A stretch of 55,648 nucleotides of DNA from positions 11,442 through 67,089 of the forward strand of contig JACZTO010000007.1 of the NCBI GenBank assembly GCA_022573655.1, in the 5' to 3' direction. The stretch is from Pseudomonadota bacterium. Lineage in GTDB: Bacteria > Pseudomonadota > Gammaproteobacteria > Steroidobacterales > Woeseiaceae. The notes below the pieces were generated by a model, which was not told the DNA's origin, did no database searches, and was given only the letters and a program-made list of their open reading frames with translations. Both the position numbers and the translations under genes were made by a program. The first letter of the stretch is position 1. Each line of letters opens with the position of its first letter. Shown here in pieces: positions 8,558 to 17,776 of this stretch.

Positions 8558-9370
8558 ATGCCCGAGCTGCCTGAAGTAGAAACCAGCCGTCGCGGCATTG
8601 AGCCGCACATAATCGACACCCAGATCTCACGTGTTGTTGTCCGTGATCGTCGCTTGCGTTGGCCTGTCTCACACGATATTGATCGCAACCTGCCAGGACA
8701 AGTCGTCACGTCTGTCACCCGACGTGCCAAGTATTTGCTCATCAATACCGACAAGGGCACAGCGATTCTGCACCTTGGCATGTCCGGCAGTGTGACCATT
8801 GTCGATCACGACACCCCTGCCGGCGTCCACGATCACGTGGACATCGAATTCACCACCGGCAAGACCCTGCGGTTTCGCGACCCGCGCCGATTTGGATCCT
8901 TGCATTGGACAACGGATGCGAAGCATCACTGGTTGCTGGAAAAACTTGGCCCCGAACCCCTTGGAGACGAGTTTGATGGAGACTATCTGCGGCAGAAATC
9001 TCGCGGCAGGCGCGTCAGTATCAAGCCATTCATCATGAACGCGCACATTGTCGTTGGCGTCGGCAACATTTATGCAAGTGAGGCCCTGTACCTGGCCGGC
9101 ATTCATCCTTGTCGTGCCGCCGGGCGAATATCGCAACAGCGATATGACCGGCTAGCGATGACCATCAAGGACGTTCTTCACAATGCCATTGCAGCAGGTG
9201 GAACGACACTTCGCGACTTCTATGGCGGAGACGGCCAGCCCGGTTATTTTCAGCAACAACTCGAAGCGTATGGCCGCGAGGGTGAACCCTGCCGGCGTTG
9301 CAACACTCCCATCACCGCAATCACACAAGGCCAACGCTCGACTTATTACTGCAAACAGTGTCAGAGGTGA
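8558..9370 (+). CDS. mutM: Formamidopyrimidine-DNA glycosylase
   Basis: A 270-residue base-excision-repair glycosylase/AP lyase removing 8-oxoguanine and formamidopyrimidines. The mature N-terminus PELPEVE provides catalytic Pro2 and Glu3. The C-terminal zinc finger has cysteines in CRRCNTP and YYCKQCQR. ATG 8558 was chosen over the longer frame from 8426 because the catalytic proline must follow the initiator Met and the extra stretch lies inside rpmG. It runs on from rpmBG and ends 2 bases from the convergent coaD. Confidence 0.97.
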   Translation: MPELPEVETSRRGIEPHIIDTQISRVVVRDRRLRWPVSHDIDRNLPGQVVTSVTRRAKYLLINTDKGTAILHLGMSGSVTIVDHDTPAGVHDHVDIEFTTGKTLRFRDPRRFGSLHWTTDAKHHWLLEKLGPEPLGDEFDGDYLRQKSRGRRVSIKPFIMNAHIVVGVGNIYASEALYLAGIHPCRAAGRISQQRYDRLAMTIKDVLHNAIAAGGTTLRDFYGGDGQPGYFQQQLEAYGREGEPCRRCNTPITAITQGQRSTYYCKQCQR

Positions 9371-9372
9371 AC

Positions 9373-9861
<489 letters not shown>

Positions 9862-10461
9862 CTATCCGCTCCTGTCTTTATCTGGCGTAACGAGCATGTA
9901 ACGAACGTTTCCGGCTGTCTTGTTCTTCAATACCTGCCATCCTTCGGGCAGCTTGGGTTCCGGTTTGTTCCTGTCCAGCTCCAGGTAAATTCTGGCATTG
10001 CCGGCCAGCAATTTTCGTTCGGACAACAGTCTACACAAATCGTCGAGCATGTCTGCAGCAAACGGCGGGTCGAGAAAGACAAGGTCGAACGGAGCAGACG
10101 CCTGAGCATGAGAGAAGTCGAGTGCATCCATTTGCAACACCTCCGCGCCTTCGGCCTGCAGAGTCTCGATGTTCATACGCAGCATGCGCGCAGCTTTGGC
10201 CGACCGCTCTACAAATACAGCAACTGCCGCACCTCGCGATAATGCCTCGAGGCCAAGGGCGCCCGTTCCCGCGCACAAATCCAGGCACCTTGCTCCGGGC
10301 AAGCTGGGCGCGAGCCAGTTGAACAACGTTTCCCGAATGCGCGTTGACGTGGGCCGCAGACCGGGCACATCAGCAATATCCAAAAGACGACTGCGCCAGT
10401 TTCCCGCTACAATACGCAGCCGTCCCGCCGGGGATTTTTTGTTGCCGGTTTGCCTGACCAT
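9862..10461 (-). CDS. rsmD: 16S rRNA (guanine966-N2)-methyltransferase RsmD
   Basis: A 199-residue SAM-dependent methyltransferase with the SAM motif DLCAGTGALGLEALSRG and the catalytic DPPF motif in FDLVFLDPPF, which marks N2-guanine methylases. I chose ATG 10461, preceded by AGGAAAAT, instead of the frame's upstream start at 10506. The longer form would overlap the divergent ftsY start, and the extra 15 residues resemble nothing in the family. It leads the rsmD-coaD unit. Confidence 0.93.
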   Translation of the reverse strand: MVRQTGNKKSPAGRLRIVAGNWRSRLLDIADVPGLRPTSTRIRETLFNWLAPSLPGARCLDLCAGTGALGLEALSRGAAVAVFVERSAKAARMLRMNIETLQAEGAEVLQMDALDFSHAQASAPFDLVFLDPPFAADMLDDLCRLLSERKLLAGNARIYLELDRNKPEPKLPEGWQVLKNKTAGNVRYMLVTPDKDRSG

Positions 10462-10496
10462 AATTTTCCTGCTGTTCCTACAACCAACGTATAGCG

Positions 10497-11471
10497 ATGT
10501 TTGCAAAGAAAGAAAAGCCCGAAAAGCGTCCAGGTTTCATCAAGCGTCTGCGGGCGAAGATTAATCGCGGTGATAACTGGCTGACCTACGATTTGGCCAG
10601 GCTTGCGCCGGGCGGTACGATCGACGCGGACGTACTCGAAGAACTCGAATCGCTGCTGGTCATGGCTGACGTAGGAATCGACACCAGCGAACGTATTATC
10701 CGCGAACTGCAGCAACGACTCGCGCGCAAGGAACTCAACGATATCGAAGCGCTGCGAGCGGGCCTCGAGAAGTCCTTGCTGAGCATTCTGGATCCGGTCG
10801 AAATTCCACTTGAGATCGACAGCTCAGATACACCGTTCGTCATTCTGATGGTTGGCGTCAATGGCGCGGGCAAGACGACAACCATCGGCAAGCTTGCGCG
10901 ACGTTTCCAGGACGATGGTCACTCCGTTATGCTCGCCGCCGGCGATACATTTCGCGCAGCAGCGGTTGAACAGTTACAAGTCTGGGGTGAGCGCAACAAC
11001 GTGCCGGTTGTCGCGCAACATTCCGGCGCGGATCCGGCGGCCGTTATTTTTGATGCCTGGCAGGCCGCCAAGGCGCGCAACATCGATATCTTGCTCGCAG
11101 ACACCGCCGGGCGCCTGCAAAACCAGGCAGGACTCATGGACGAACTCGCAAAAATAAAGCGCGTAGTAGCCAGTCGTGATGAGTCCGCGCCGCATGAAAT
11201 CATGTTGGTGCTGGATGCCAGCCAGGGTCAGAACGCGCTTATACAGGCCGAGAAGTTTCACGAAGCACTTGGACTGACCGGTATTACCGTCACAAAGTTG
11301 GACGGCAGCGCCAAGGGTGGCATTCTGCTTGCGATCGCTGATCGATTGCGAGTGCCGGTGCGATTCATTGGTATCGGGGAGGCCGCAGACGACATGCAGC
11401 CATTCTCAGCAGGAGAGTTTGTTAGTGCTTTACTTCAATCTGGCGAACAGCTTGAGAAAATTGACAGATGA
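10497..11471 (+). CDS. ftsY: Signal recognition particle receptor FtsY
   Basis: A 324-residue SRP-GTPase that docks ribosome-nascent-chain complexes at the membrane. The four-helix N domain is followed by the G domain: P-loop GVNGAGKTTTI at 120-130, DTAGR and TKLDG. The long acidic A domain of E. coli FtsY is absent; only a short basic stretch precedes the N domain, as in many other bacteria. The stop overlaps the ftsE start by four bases (ATGA). ftsYEX is a conserved operon. Confidence 0.96.
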   Translation: MFAKKEKPEKRPGFIKRLRAKINRGDNWLTYDLARLAPGGTIDADVLEELESLLVMADVGIDTSERIIRELQQRLARKELNDIEALRAGLEKSLLSILDPVEIPLEIDSSDTPFVILMVGVNGAGKTTTIGKLARRFQDDGHSVMLAAGDTFRAAAVEQLQVWGERNNVPVVAQHSGADPAAVIFDAWQAAKARNIDILLADTAGRLQNQAGLMDELAKIKRVVASRDESAPHEIMLVLDASQGQNALIQAEKFHEALGLTGITVTKLDGSAKGGILLAIADRLRVPVRFIGIGEAADDMQPFSAGEFVSALLQSGEQLEKIDR

Positions 11472-12139
11472 TCCGTCTCGATAACGTCACCAAACGCTTC
11501 GCCGGCGGACAAGAAGCATTGTCCGGCTTGAGTCTGACTGTGGACAAAGGCGAGATGGTATTCGTGACCGGTCACTCAGGCGCGGGCAAGAGTACGCTGC
11601 TGCGGCTCATTGCTCTGATCGACCGGCCGACAAGCGGCGACGTGATTGTCGATAGTCAGAACACCCGTGACGTCAAACGCCGCAGGATTCCCGCCTATCG
11701 CCGCCAGATCGGCATGGTCTTTCAGGACCACAAGCTGCTCTACGACCGCCCGGTTTTCGATAATGTTGCCCTGCCACTGATCATTGCGGGACTCGGGCAA
11801 CGTGATGCCGGCCGCAGAGTCAGGGCCGCACTGGATCAGGTCGGCCTGTTGAAGAAGGAAAAGCAAAATCCGCAGACACTTTCTGCGGGCGAACAGCAGA
11901 GAGTCGGCATTGCCCGCGCTATCGTCACTCGACCGAAACTCCTGATTGCAGACGAGCCAACGGGAAACCTGGATCCGGATTTATCGCTTGAGGTCATGCG
12001 CATATTTCGGCGCTTTAACGAAGTTGGTGTAACGGTATTGATTGCCAGCCACGATATTTCTCTTATCGACAGGCTGGGATGCCGGCGTATTGCGCTTGAA
12101 GAAGGTCGTTTGCAGGTGGAGGACGATACATGGCAGTAA
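11468..12139 (+). CDS. ftsE: Cell-division ABC ATPase FtsE
   Basis: A 223-residue ATPase that, with FtsX, couples the Z-ring to cell-wall hydrolase activation. Walker A is GHSGAGKST, Walker B is LLIADEP followed by TGNLDP, and the D/H-loop region is IASHD. The ABC signature reads LSAGEQQRV, with Ala in place of the usual second Gly. It overlaps ftsY by 4 bases and ftsX by 10 bases. Confidence 0.96.
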   Translation: MIRLDNVTKRFAGGQEALSGLSLTVDKGEMVFVTGHSGAGKSTLLRLIALIDRPTSGDVIVDSQNTRDVKRRRIPAYRRQIGMVFQDHKLLYDRPVFDNVALPLIIAGLGQRDAGRRVRAALDQVGLLKKEKQNPQTLSAGEQQRVGIARAIVTRPKLLIADEPTGNLDPDLSLEVMRIFRRFNEVGVTVLIASHDISLIDRLGCRRIALEEGRLQVEDDTWQ

Positions 12140-13095
12140 CGCGAAATGCAGATGCTGTCGCACCGGTGCGCTCCTCGGGTGCGTTCTCGATCTGGGCGGC
12201 ACGCCACCTGAGTACCTCAATTGGTTCATTGGGGCGCTTGGGTAGCCAACCTTTCGCCAGCTTCATGATCGTGCTCGTCATCGCTGTAACACTCGCTTTG
12301 CCGGCGGCCATAAACCTCGTTGTCAAGAACGCACAATCCATCAGCGGCAATTGGGAAAACGCCCTGGATTTTTCGGTGTACTTGCGCAAAGAGGTGTCGG
12401 TGAGTGAAGCAGAAGGGCTATCTCGAATTATCCGTCAACGCGCCGATGTTGAGCATGTCAAACTGATAACAGCGGCGGATGCGCTGACGGAGTTCAAGGA
12501 ACAGTCCGGATTCGGGGCCGCTCTCGACCAACTCGAAGACAACCCGCTGCCACATACGCTTGTGGTTCGACCGGGCCCGGGCAATACCGCTGCGTCAATA
12601 GTATTGCTACAGGAGGAAATCGCCAACCTTCCGGAAACGGATTTGGTGCAGGTCGATACAGAGTGGGTGCAGCGCTTTCAGGCAATCCTCGACATCGTGC
12701 GCCAGGCAGTCGCAATCGGCGCAGCACTACTCGGCGTCGCCATTATTGTGATCATAGGCAATACGATTCGGCTGGACATCGAGAGTCGTCGCGACGAAAT
12801 CGAGGTCACGAAACTAATAGGTGCCAGCAACGCCTTCGTGCGGCGACCATTTCTCTGGACGGGATTCTGGTATGGCCTGCTCGGCGGATCACTGGCACTG
12901 TTGCTGGTTCAGTACGGATTTTTCCTGCTCAAAGACCCCGTTGCCAAGCTCGCCGGGCTTTATCAGAGCAATGTCTCAATGGCCTCGCTCGGGCCGGCAG
13001 AGTGCGCCGCGATCGTTGGTATCGGTGTTTTCCTGGGCCTTTTCAGCTCATGGTTTACCGCCGCACGCCATATGCGGCGAATCGAGCCCCGCTGA
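12130..13095 (+). CDS. ftsX: Cell-division protein FtsX
   Basis: A 321-residue inner-membrane partner of FtsE. One membrane helix near residues 45-65 is followed by a large periplasmic loop (about 70-190) that in E. coli contacts EnvC. Three further helices in the last third surround the conserved RRDEIEVTKLIGAS cytoplasmic segment. It is last in ftsYEX, and rpoH follows after 143 bases with its own promoter. Confidence 0.95.
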   Translation: MAVTRNADAVAPVRSSGAFSIWAARHLSTSIGSLGRLGSQPFASFMIVLVIAVTLALPAAINLVVKNAQSISGNWENALDFSVYLRKEVSVSEAEGLSRIIRQRADVEHVKLITAADALTEFKEQSGFGAALDQLEDNPLPHTLVVRPGPGNTAASIVLLQEEIANLPETDLVQVDTEWVQRFQAILDIVRQAVAIGAALLGVAIIVIIGNTIRLDIESRRDEIEVTKLIGASNAFVRRPFLWTGFWYGLLGGSLALLLVQYGFFLLKDPVAKLAGLYQSNVSMASLGPAECAAIVGIGVFLGLFSSWFTAARHMRRIEPR

Positions 13096-13183
13096 TTAAA
13101 CATAATCCAGCGCTGCACAAGACCCTAAATAACTGGTTTTCATAACATTATTCCTTCCTGGCATGGGGAACTTGTGGCGTTTG

Positions 13184-13210
13184 TTAGCACTCTAAGCCTG
13201 TGAGTGCTAA
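13184..13210. promoter_or_regulatory. Perfect CIRCE operator (HrcA-binding site) upstream of rpoH
   Basis: TTAGCACTC at 13184-13192, a nine-base spacer, then GAGTGCTAA at 13202-13210. This is the full CIRCE consensus with the canonical N9 spacing and no mismatch. CIRCE binds the heat-shock repressor HrcA and usually controls groESL or dnaK operons. Here it lies 28 bases upstream of the rpoH start and overlaps the likely -10, so HrcA is expected to repress rpoH. hrcA is not in this window. Confidence 0.93.
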
Positions 13211-13213
13211 AAT
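13205..13213 (+). promoter_or_regulatory. Likely extended -10 promoter of rpoH
   Basis: TGC followed by TAAAAT at 13208-13213 fits an extended -10 (TGn plus hexamer), and no convincing -35 is seen at normal spacing. The right arm of the CIRCE operator overlaps it. A strong GGAGGT ribosome-binding site is at 13228-13233, six bases before the start codon. Confidence 0.5.
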
Positions 13214-13238
13214 CTAACACCAGGAACGGAGGTATCCG

Positions 13239-14102
13239 ATGACAAGCGCTGTTGCGAAACCCAATTACGACCTTGTGCTGGCCGGGCCGGTAGGCAGTCT
13301 TGACGCCTATATCCAGTCTGTCGGCGCCATTCCCGTTCTCGCCAAGGAAGACGAACAGGCGCTGGCCAACCGTTTTCGTGAGAACGAGGACCTTGACGCC
13401 GCTCGCGACCTGGTTATGGCGCACCTGCGCTTTGTTGTCCATATCGCCAAGGGCTACACAGGCTACGGCCTACCCCTGAACGACCTCATTCAAGAGGGCA
13501 ACGTCGGCCTCATGAAGGCCGTCAAACGATTTGATCCTGATTATGGTGTGCGGCTGGTATCGTTTGCCGTGCACTGGATTCGCGCCGAGATTCACGAATT
13601 CGTACTTAAGAACTGGCGCATCGTGAAAGTCGCAACAACCAAGGCACAGCGCAAGTTGTTCTTCAATCTTCGCAAGAAGAAAAAGACTCTGTCCTGGCTG
13701 TCCGATGCTGAGACCAAGGCTGTTGCCAAGGACCTTGGTGTCAAACCGGAAGAAGTTACGGAGATGGAGAAACGTCTGTACTCACGTGACGCACTCTTCG
13801 ATCCGACACCTGATGCCGATGACGAGCGAAATTTCACGCCTGCTGCCTATCTGCCGAGTCCGCAAGCGGATCCGGCAACGCTGGTCGAAAAGGCCGACTG
13901 GAATGAGGATGCAACGACACGCATGACGGCTGCTCTCGAAATTCTTGACGACAGGAGCCGTCGCATTCTCGAAGAGCGCTGGTTGACTGAGGACAAGATG
14001 ACGCTGCATGAACTTGCCGCCGAGTACGGCATATCGGCAGAGAGAATTCGCCAGCTTGAAGTCAACGCGATCAAGAAGCTCAGGAACGAGATGGCGGTCT
14101 GA
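13239..14102 (+). CDS. rpoH: RNA polymerase sigma-32 factor (heat shock)
   Basis: A 287-residue alternative sigma factor directing heat-shock gene transcription. The region 2 sequence LRFVVHIAKGYTGYGLPLND and the -10-binding FAVHWIRAEIHEFVLKNWRI are typical. The RpoH box QRKLFFNLRK near residues 136-145 separates it from other group 3 factors. Region 4 ends with a helix-turn-helix in LAAEYGISAERIRQLE. It follows ftsYEX as in E. coli but is preceded by a CIRCE operator, implying HrcA control. A Rho-independent terminator follows. Confidence 0.97.
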   Translation: MTSAVAKPNYDLVLAGPVGSLDAYIQSVGAIPVLAKEDEQALANRFRENEDLDAARDLVMAHLRFVVHIAKGYTGYGLPLNDLIQEGNVGLMKAVKRFDPDYGVRLVSFAVHWIRAEIHEFVLKNWRIVKVATTKAQRKLFFNLRKKKKTLSWLSDAETKAVAKDLGVKPEEVTEMEKRLYSRDALFDPTPDADDERNFTPAAYLPSPQADPATLVEKADWNEDATTRMTAALEILDDRSRRILEERWLTEDKMTLHELAAEYGISAERIRQLEVNAIKKLRNEMAV

Positions 14103-14110
14103 CCAACAAC

Positions 14111-14149
14111 GTAGGAGCGGGCCTTGTACCCAAGGGCAAAAACCCGCGA
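14111..14149. repeat. Family B REP-like element (GTAGGAGCGGG...)
   Basis: Begins GTAGGAGCGGGCCTTGTACC and continues to AACCCGCGA, forming an imperfect hairpin between GCGGG and CCCGC. It lies between the rpoH stop and its terminator. It belongs with 16063-16089 and 49007-49026, which share the GTAGGAGC head. Confidence 0.65.
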
Positions 14150-14163
14150 AGAAACAAATTAGT

Positions 14164-14188
14164 GGCCGCTCACCGAGCGGCCTTTTTT
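14164..14188 (+). terminator. Rho-independent terminator of rpoH
   Basis: GGCCGCT and AGCGGCC form a perfect 7-bp GC-rich stem with a five-base loop, followed directly by six Ts (14183-14188). It begins 61 bases after the rpoH stop. Confidence 0.9.
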
Positions 14189-14243
14189 GTGCACCGTTAT
14201 CTGCTATGTTGAGCACCCGTAAAGGGTCTCAGCAGGGTAGCAC

Positions 14244-16061
14244 TTGAGCCAGTTATTCCAGGAACTGAAACGCCGTAACGTCTTCCGCGTAGCCATCGCC
14301 TACCTCGCAGTCGCGTGGGTAATCATGCAACTCGCCGATATTGTCTTTGATAATGTGGCCGCTCCTGATTGGCTTATGCCGGTTATACTATTTTTCATTG
14401 TGGTCGGCTTTCCCGTTGCATTGCTGTTCGCCTGGGCATACGAAATGACGCCCGAAGGAATCAAGCGTTAACGTGACGTCGATCGCTCAACATCAATAAC
14501 CGGCAAGACCGGACGCAAACTCGAATTCATTATCATTGGTGTGCTCGGCATCGCGGTGGTCTTTTTGCTCGTCGACAGATTTACACTCGAACAGGCACCA
14601 CCTGAGACTGAAGTCACCGACAAATCAGTCGCGGTTTTGCCATTCGTCGCCATGAGCAGTGGACCCGATGACGAGTATTTCGCCGATGGCCTGACCGAAG
14701 AAATCCTCAACTCCCTTACTCGTATCCCGGAGCTGCTCGTTACGGCCCGCACATCTTCATTTCACTTCAAGGGCGAGGATATACTGCCAATACCCGAGAT
14801 AGCTGCAACGCTCGGTGTGGCTCACATCGTTGAGGGGTCCGTACGCCGTGACGGAAATCGCCTGCGTGTCACGGCACAGCTCATCCGTGCGGTCGATGGC
14901 TTTCATCTATGGTCCGAGAGTTACGACCATGACACCGAGGACACTTTCGGGGTACAAATCGACATTGCCGAGAAAATCGCAACGGCTCTTGATGTCGTAC
15001 TCGATGACGACCAGCTCAACAGGATGCGGGCTGTCGGTCTGCGCGACCCCGAAGCATTCGTCGCCTACCAAAAGGGTCTCGAGCTTTTTAGTCTGGCGCA
15101 TGGCGCCACTACCATGTTGGACGATTTGTTGGAGGCAAACAACTGGCTCGAAAAGGCACTTGCGCTGGCGCCGGACCTGTCCCACGCCTATTTGCTTCAC
15201 GCAGACTATTTCACGCATTTCCTGACAGACTCAGTCCTTGATTCAAAGATAAGCGAAGCGGAGCGCACCGCTGCGTTTGAACGGCTCGAACAAGACCTCG
15301 AAAATGCCATACGCACTGCACCGGGTGAATCCCAACGTCTCTCGGCTGCCTTTGATCTGGCGTTCGTAACGGGTAGATGGCGAGGACTGCCTGCGTTGTT
15401 CGACAAAATAGTCGCACAACCAGCCTGCGTGCAGTCTAGTTGGTTGCACATGACAACTGTGTCCTATGGCAAGGCTCGCGAATACCAGGTTTTGGCTGAG
15501 CGCTTGATCAATTGCGACCCACTTGCATACCAGGGTTGGGCCGGTGCTTCGGGTGCGCATGTTTACCTGGGTAATTACGACGTGGCAATCGATACGGCGA
15601 GCAAAGGACTGGAGATCACGCCGCATTCTCGGCTTACCCGGCATTTAATCCTGGCTTACCTGGCGGCTGGTCGCCTTGACGATGCGGAACTCGTCATCAA
15701 CCGGGATATTCGACGCAGCACTCCTTTGCTTGGGCTTCAATTTGTACTTGCAGCGGCGCGCGGCGATGCCGCAGCAACAAGATCACTGCTCGACAAGATC
15801 GTCGCGAACGCTTCGGAGGACACGCAAGACCTGGTTGTAGAATTTGCAATCGGCGGCCAACGCGACAAGGCCAATCAACGGGCTGCAGAACTGGACTCGC
15901 GCCCACACAGCCATATATCGCTGATAATTATCTCTACAGACTGCCATTGTGGTGCGCCATTCGATCTCGAAGCCACGCCGAACTTTGCCCGGCTGATTGC
16001 GGAGGCCAACCTGCCCTGGCCACCCGACTCCCCGGTCGACTGGCCTCTTAAGGACTGGTGA
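14244..16061 (+). pseudogene. TolB-like / TPR-type protein broken by an in-frame TAA
   Basis: One reading frame from TTG 14244 to TGA 16061 is cut once, by TAA at 14469-14471. The first 75 residues, SQLFQELKRRNVFRVAIAYL through TPEGIKR, are the usual membrane-anchored start of a large proteobacterial family. The same frame continues directly after the stop with RDVDRSTSITGKTGRKLEF, which normally follows TPEGIKRE. It then has a second membrane helix, a TolB N-terminal-like domain (KSVAVLPFVAMSS, EYFADGLTEEILNSL) and TPR-like helices. A GAA-to-TAA change at the conserved Glu would explain the break. TTG 14244 is the first possible start, since TAG at 14238-14240 closes the frame upstream. The second half could restart at GTG 14541. 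A sequencing error is possible. Function of the family is unclear. Confidence 0.8.
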
Positions 16062-16062
16062 T

Positions 16063-16089
16063 AAGGTCGCGGCTAAGAGCCGCTCCTAC
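16063..16089. repeat. Family B REP-like element, supplies the DUF3465 stop
   Basis: Read on the minus strand it begins GTAGGAGCGGCTCTTAGCCG and ends CGACC, with a perfect GCGGCT/AGCCGC stem. It fills the gap between two convergent genes. TAG at 16088-16086, inside its GTAGGAGC head, is the stop codon of the DUF3465 gene. Confidence 0.75.
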
Positions 16090-16445
16090 TGGTAGATTTT
16101 CGTTCGGTAGCGGACATAGCCGCCGTCCTCAACGCCGTGCGGGTCGTGGTGCGTCCAGTGCACCAGGCCACCGAGTTCATTCCACTCGTACATGCCGCGG
16201 ACCTGAACCCGGTCACTCATGCCAACAGGGACTCGCGCGGCAAGATCGATGTTATGAGCAATCAGCAGCGAGCGATCGCTACCGGCATCAATAATGAAGC
16301 GCTGATGGCGCAGGCCATCGTTATCGTCCGACAGCAGCCGCTTCACGAAGCCTGTGACCTCGATCCAGCTACCGGTATCGCTCTTTTGGAACGTCTGGTT
16401 CAAGAGTTGCCCTCGCTTATTATTTGTCAGTTCTAGGGCAGACAC
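16086..16445 (-). CDS. DUF3465-domain protein
   Basis: A 119-residue protein with an OB-fold-like DUF3465 domain: EVTGFVKRLLSDDNDGLRHQ, LLIAHNIDLAARVP, YEWNELGGLVHWTHHDPHG. Function is unknown; related proteins are usually exported. The first usable start is GTG 16445, and no signal peptide is visible from there, so the true start may differ. It lies 26 bases downstream of the ompA-like gene on the same strand. Its TAG stop is part of a family B repeat. Confidence 0.8.
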   Translation of the reverse strand: MSALELTNNKRGQLLNQTFQKSDTGSWIEVTGFVKRLLSDDNDGLRHQRFIIDAGSDRSLLIAHNIDLAARVPVGMSDRVQVRGMYEWNELGGLVHWTHHDPHGVEDGGYVRYRTKIYQ

Positions 16446-16471
16446 TTCCAGAGTGCCATAAAAGTCGTTTC

Positions 16472-17152
16472 TTATCCGGCCGTAAGCGGCACCATAGTGA
16501 TCTCAACTCGACGGTTGGCCTGACGACCGGCGGCAGAACTGTTATTCGCCATCGGCCAGGTCTCGCCCATGCCAACAGTAATCACGCGCTGGCTGATGAC
16601 GCCATGAGACTGCAAATAGCTCGATACAGTTGCCGCGCGCCGTTCGGATAGAACCTGGTTATACGATTCCGCTCCTGTGCTGTCAGTATGGCCGGCAACC
16701 TCAACAACTGTCTGGTCGAATTCGCCAAGCACCTTGCCAACGGAGTTCAGAACAGCGAAGAACGCGGGACGCAGATCCGAGCTATCTGTCGCAAAGGTCA
16801 CATTGCCGGGCATGTTCAGCGTGATGTTGTCGCCCCTGCGCGTAACGCTAACGCCAGTGCCTTCCAGCTCAGCTCGCAGCCTGGCCTCCTGCCTGTCCAT
16901 GTAATAGCCGATCGAGCCCCCGGCGAGCGCACCCAGACCTGCGCCGATCAGGGCATGCTGCCTGCGCTCAACTGCGTCGTCGCCGGAAATGAGGCCAACA
17001 ACCACGCCTGCCGCCGCACCGATCAAGGCGCCCTTTGTCGCTGAGCTTAGCTGCTCTTCGCGTGTGTAGGCATCCAGCGTCTTACAAGCGCTCGCAGACA
17101 ATACGAATGCGGTCATCAGGAGAATAATTTTCGGCGATTTAGTGTTCATCAT
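16472..17152 (-). CDS. OmpA-family peptidoglycan-associated outer-membrane protein
   Basis: A 226-residue protein with an N-terminal signal ending near SASAC (a weak lipobox, possibly a lipoprotein). A glycine-zipper region rich in GALIGAAAGVVVG and GAGLGALAGG lies at about residues 40-85. The C-terminal OmpA domain has VEVAGHTDSTGAESYNQVLS and RRAATVSSYL, the peptidoglycan-binding core. It resembles the YiaD type. Dedicated sortase systems often carry an OmpA-family gene (pdsO); this one is about 5 kb from the sortase, so that link is only a possibility. DUF3465 is probably co-transcribed. Confidence 0.87.
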   Translation of the reverse strand: MMNTKSPKIILLMTAFVLSASACKTLDAYTREEQLSSATKGALIGAAAGVVVGLISGDDAVERRQHALIGAGLGALAGGSIGYYMDRQEARLRAELEGTGVSVTRRGDNITLNMPGNVTFATDSSDLRPAFFAVLNSVGKVLGEFDQTVVEVAGHTDSTGAESYNQVLSERRAATVSSYLQSHGVISQRVITVGMGETWPMANNSSAAGRQANRRVEITMVPLTAG

Positions 17153-17277
17153 CTTTCCTCTTGCCTGTAGTGTTCACGGGTACATTGTAAGCATCGTCCA
17201 CCTGAACACAGACTTAATTGCCGCCCTTATGTTCAAGATAATCAGTAGAATAACGACCCCGCCTTGCGAGAATTTTG

Positions 17278-17745
17278 ATGGACGAATCCAACGAGTGGCT
17301 GACTCGTTTCGAGCAGATCCACAACGATATCAACAATACGGCTGTCTACTGGATGGCGGTATTCATGGTCGTTGTCAGTACGACTGGTCTGCTGTGGCAC
17401 CTGCCGGCGCCGCCTGAATTCCATGAAATCTCCCCGCTTCTGAACTGGGGCAGCACATTTCTGATGGCCACAGCAATTTACTACTTCATCATTTCCTTAT
17501 CTCTGGCCATTGGTATGCTGCCGTTTTTAATGGGTCTGGCTGCGATTCAGCTATGGCTCGCGGATTCCGGCTATCCTGAACTGCGGGTGTGCGGCGGTTT
17601 GCTCATCGCTGGAATGTTTGGCCTCTGGTTCGGCCGTCGCGGACCTGGCAACGTGCGTGCTGTCTTGCAAGACCTGCAGCTATTGATGATTGGGCCCGTC
17701 TGGTTACTATCCGTTATGTACAGGCGGCTAGGCATACCCGTTTAA
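17278..17745 (+). CDS. Small integral membrane protein of unknown function
   Basis: A 155-residue protein with about five hydrophobic segments (near 23-40, 53-75, 78-92, 100-115 and 130-145). The cytoplasmic-looking N-terminus is MDESNEWLTRFEQIHNDINN. I do not recognise the family. ATG 17278 is preferred over TTG 17275 immediately before it. It is divergent from ompA and 31 bases upstream of the acyl-CoA dehydrogenase. Confidence 0.7.
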   Translation: MDESNEWLTRFEQIHNDINNTAVYWMAVFMVVVSTTGLLWHLPAPPEFHEISPLLNWGSTFLMATAIYYFIISLSLAIGMLPFLMGLAAIQLWLADSGYPELRVCGGLLIAGMFGLWFGRRGPGNVRAVLQDLQLLMIGPVWLLSVMYRRLGIPV

Positions 17746-17776
17746 ACAGACTGACAACTACTTCAGGACAACGACA

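Noticed and set aside
8116-8799. Minus-strand 227-codon ORF
   Set aside because: Opposite to rpmB, rpmG and the start of mutM, all with strong family signatures; no motif of its own.
14541-16061. Treating the second part of the TolB-like/TPR gene as an independent normal gene
   Set aside because: It is in the same frame as the first part and continues the conserved family sequence directly after the TAA; start would be an unsupported GTG.
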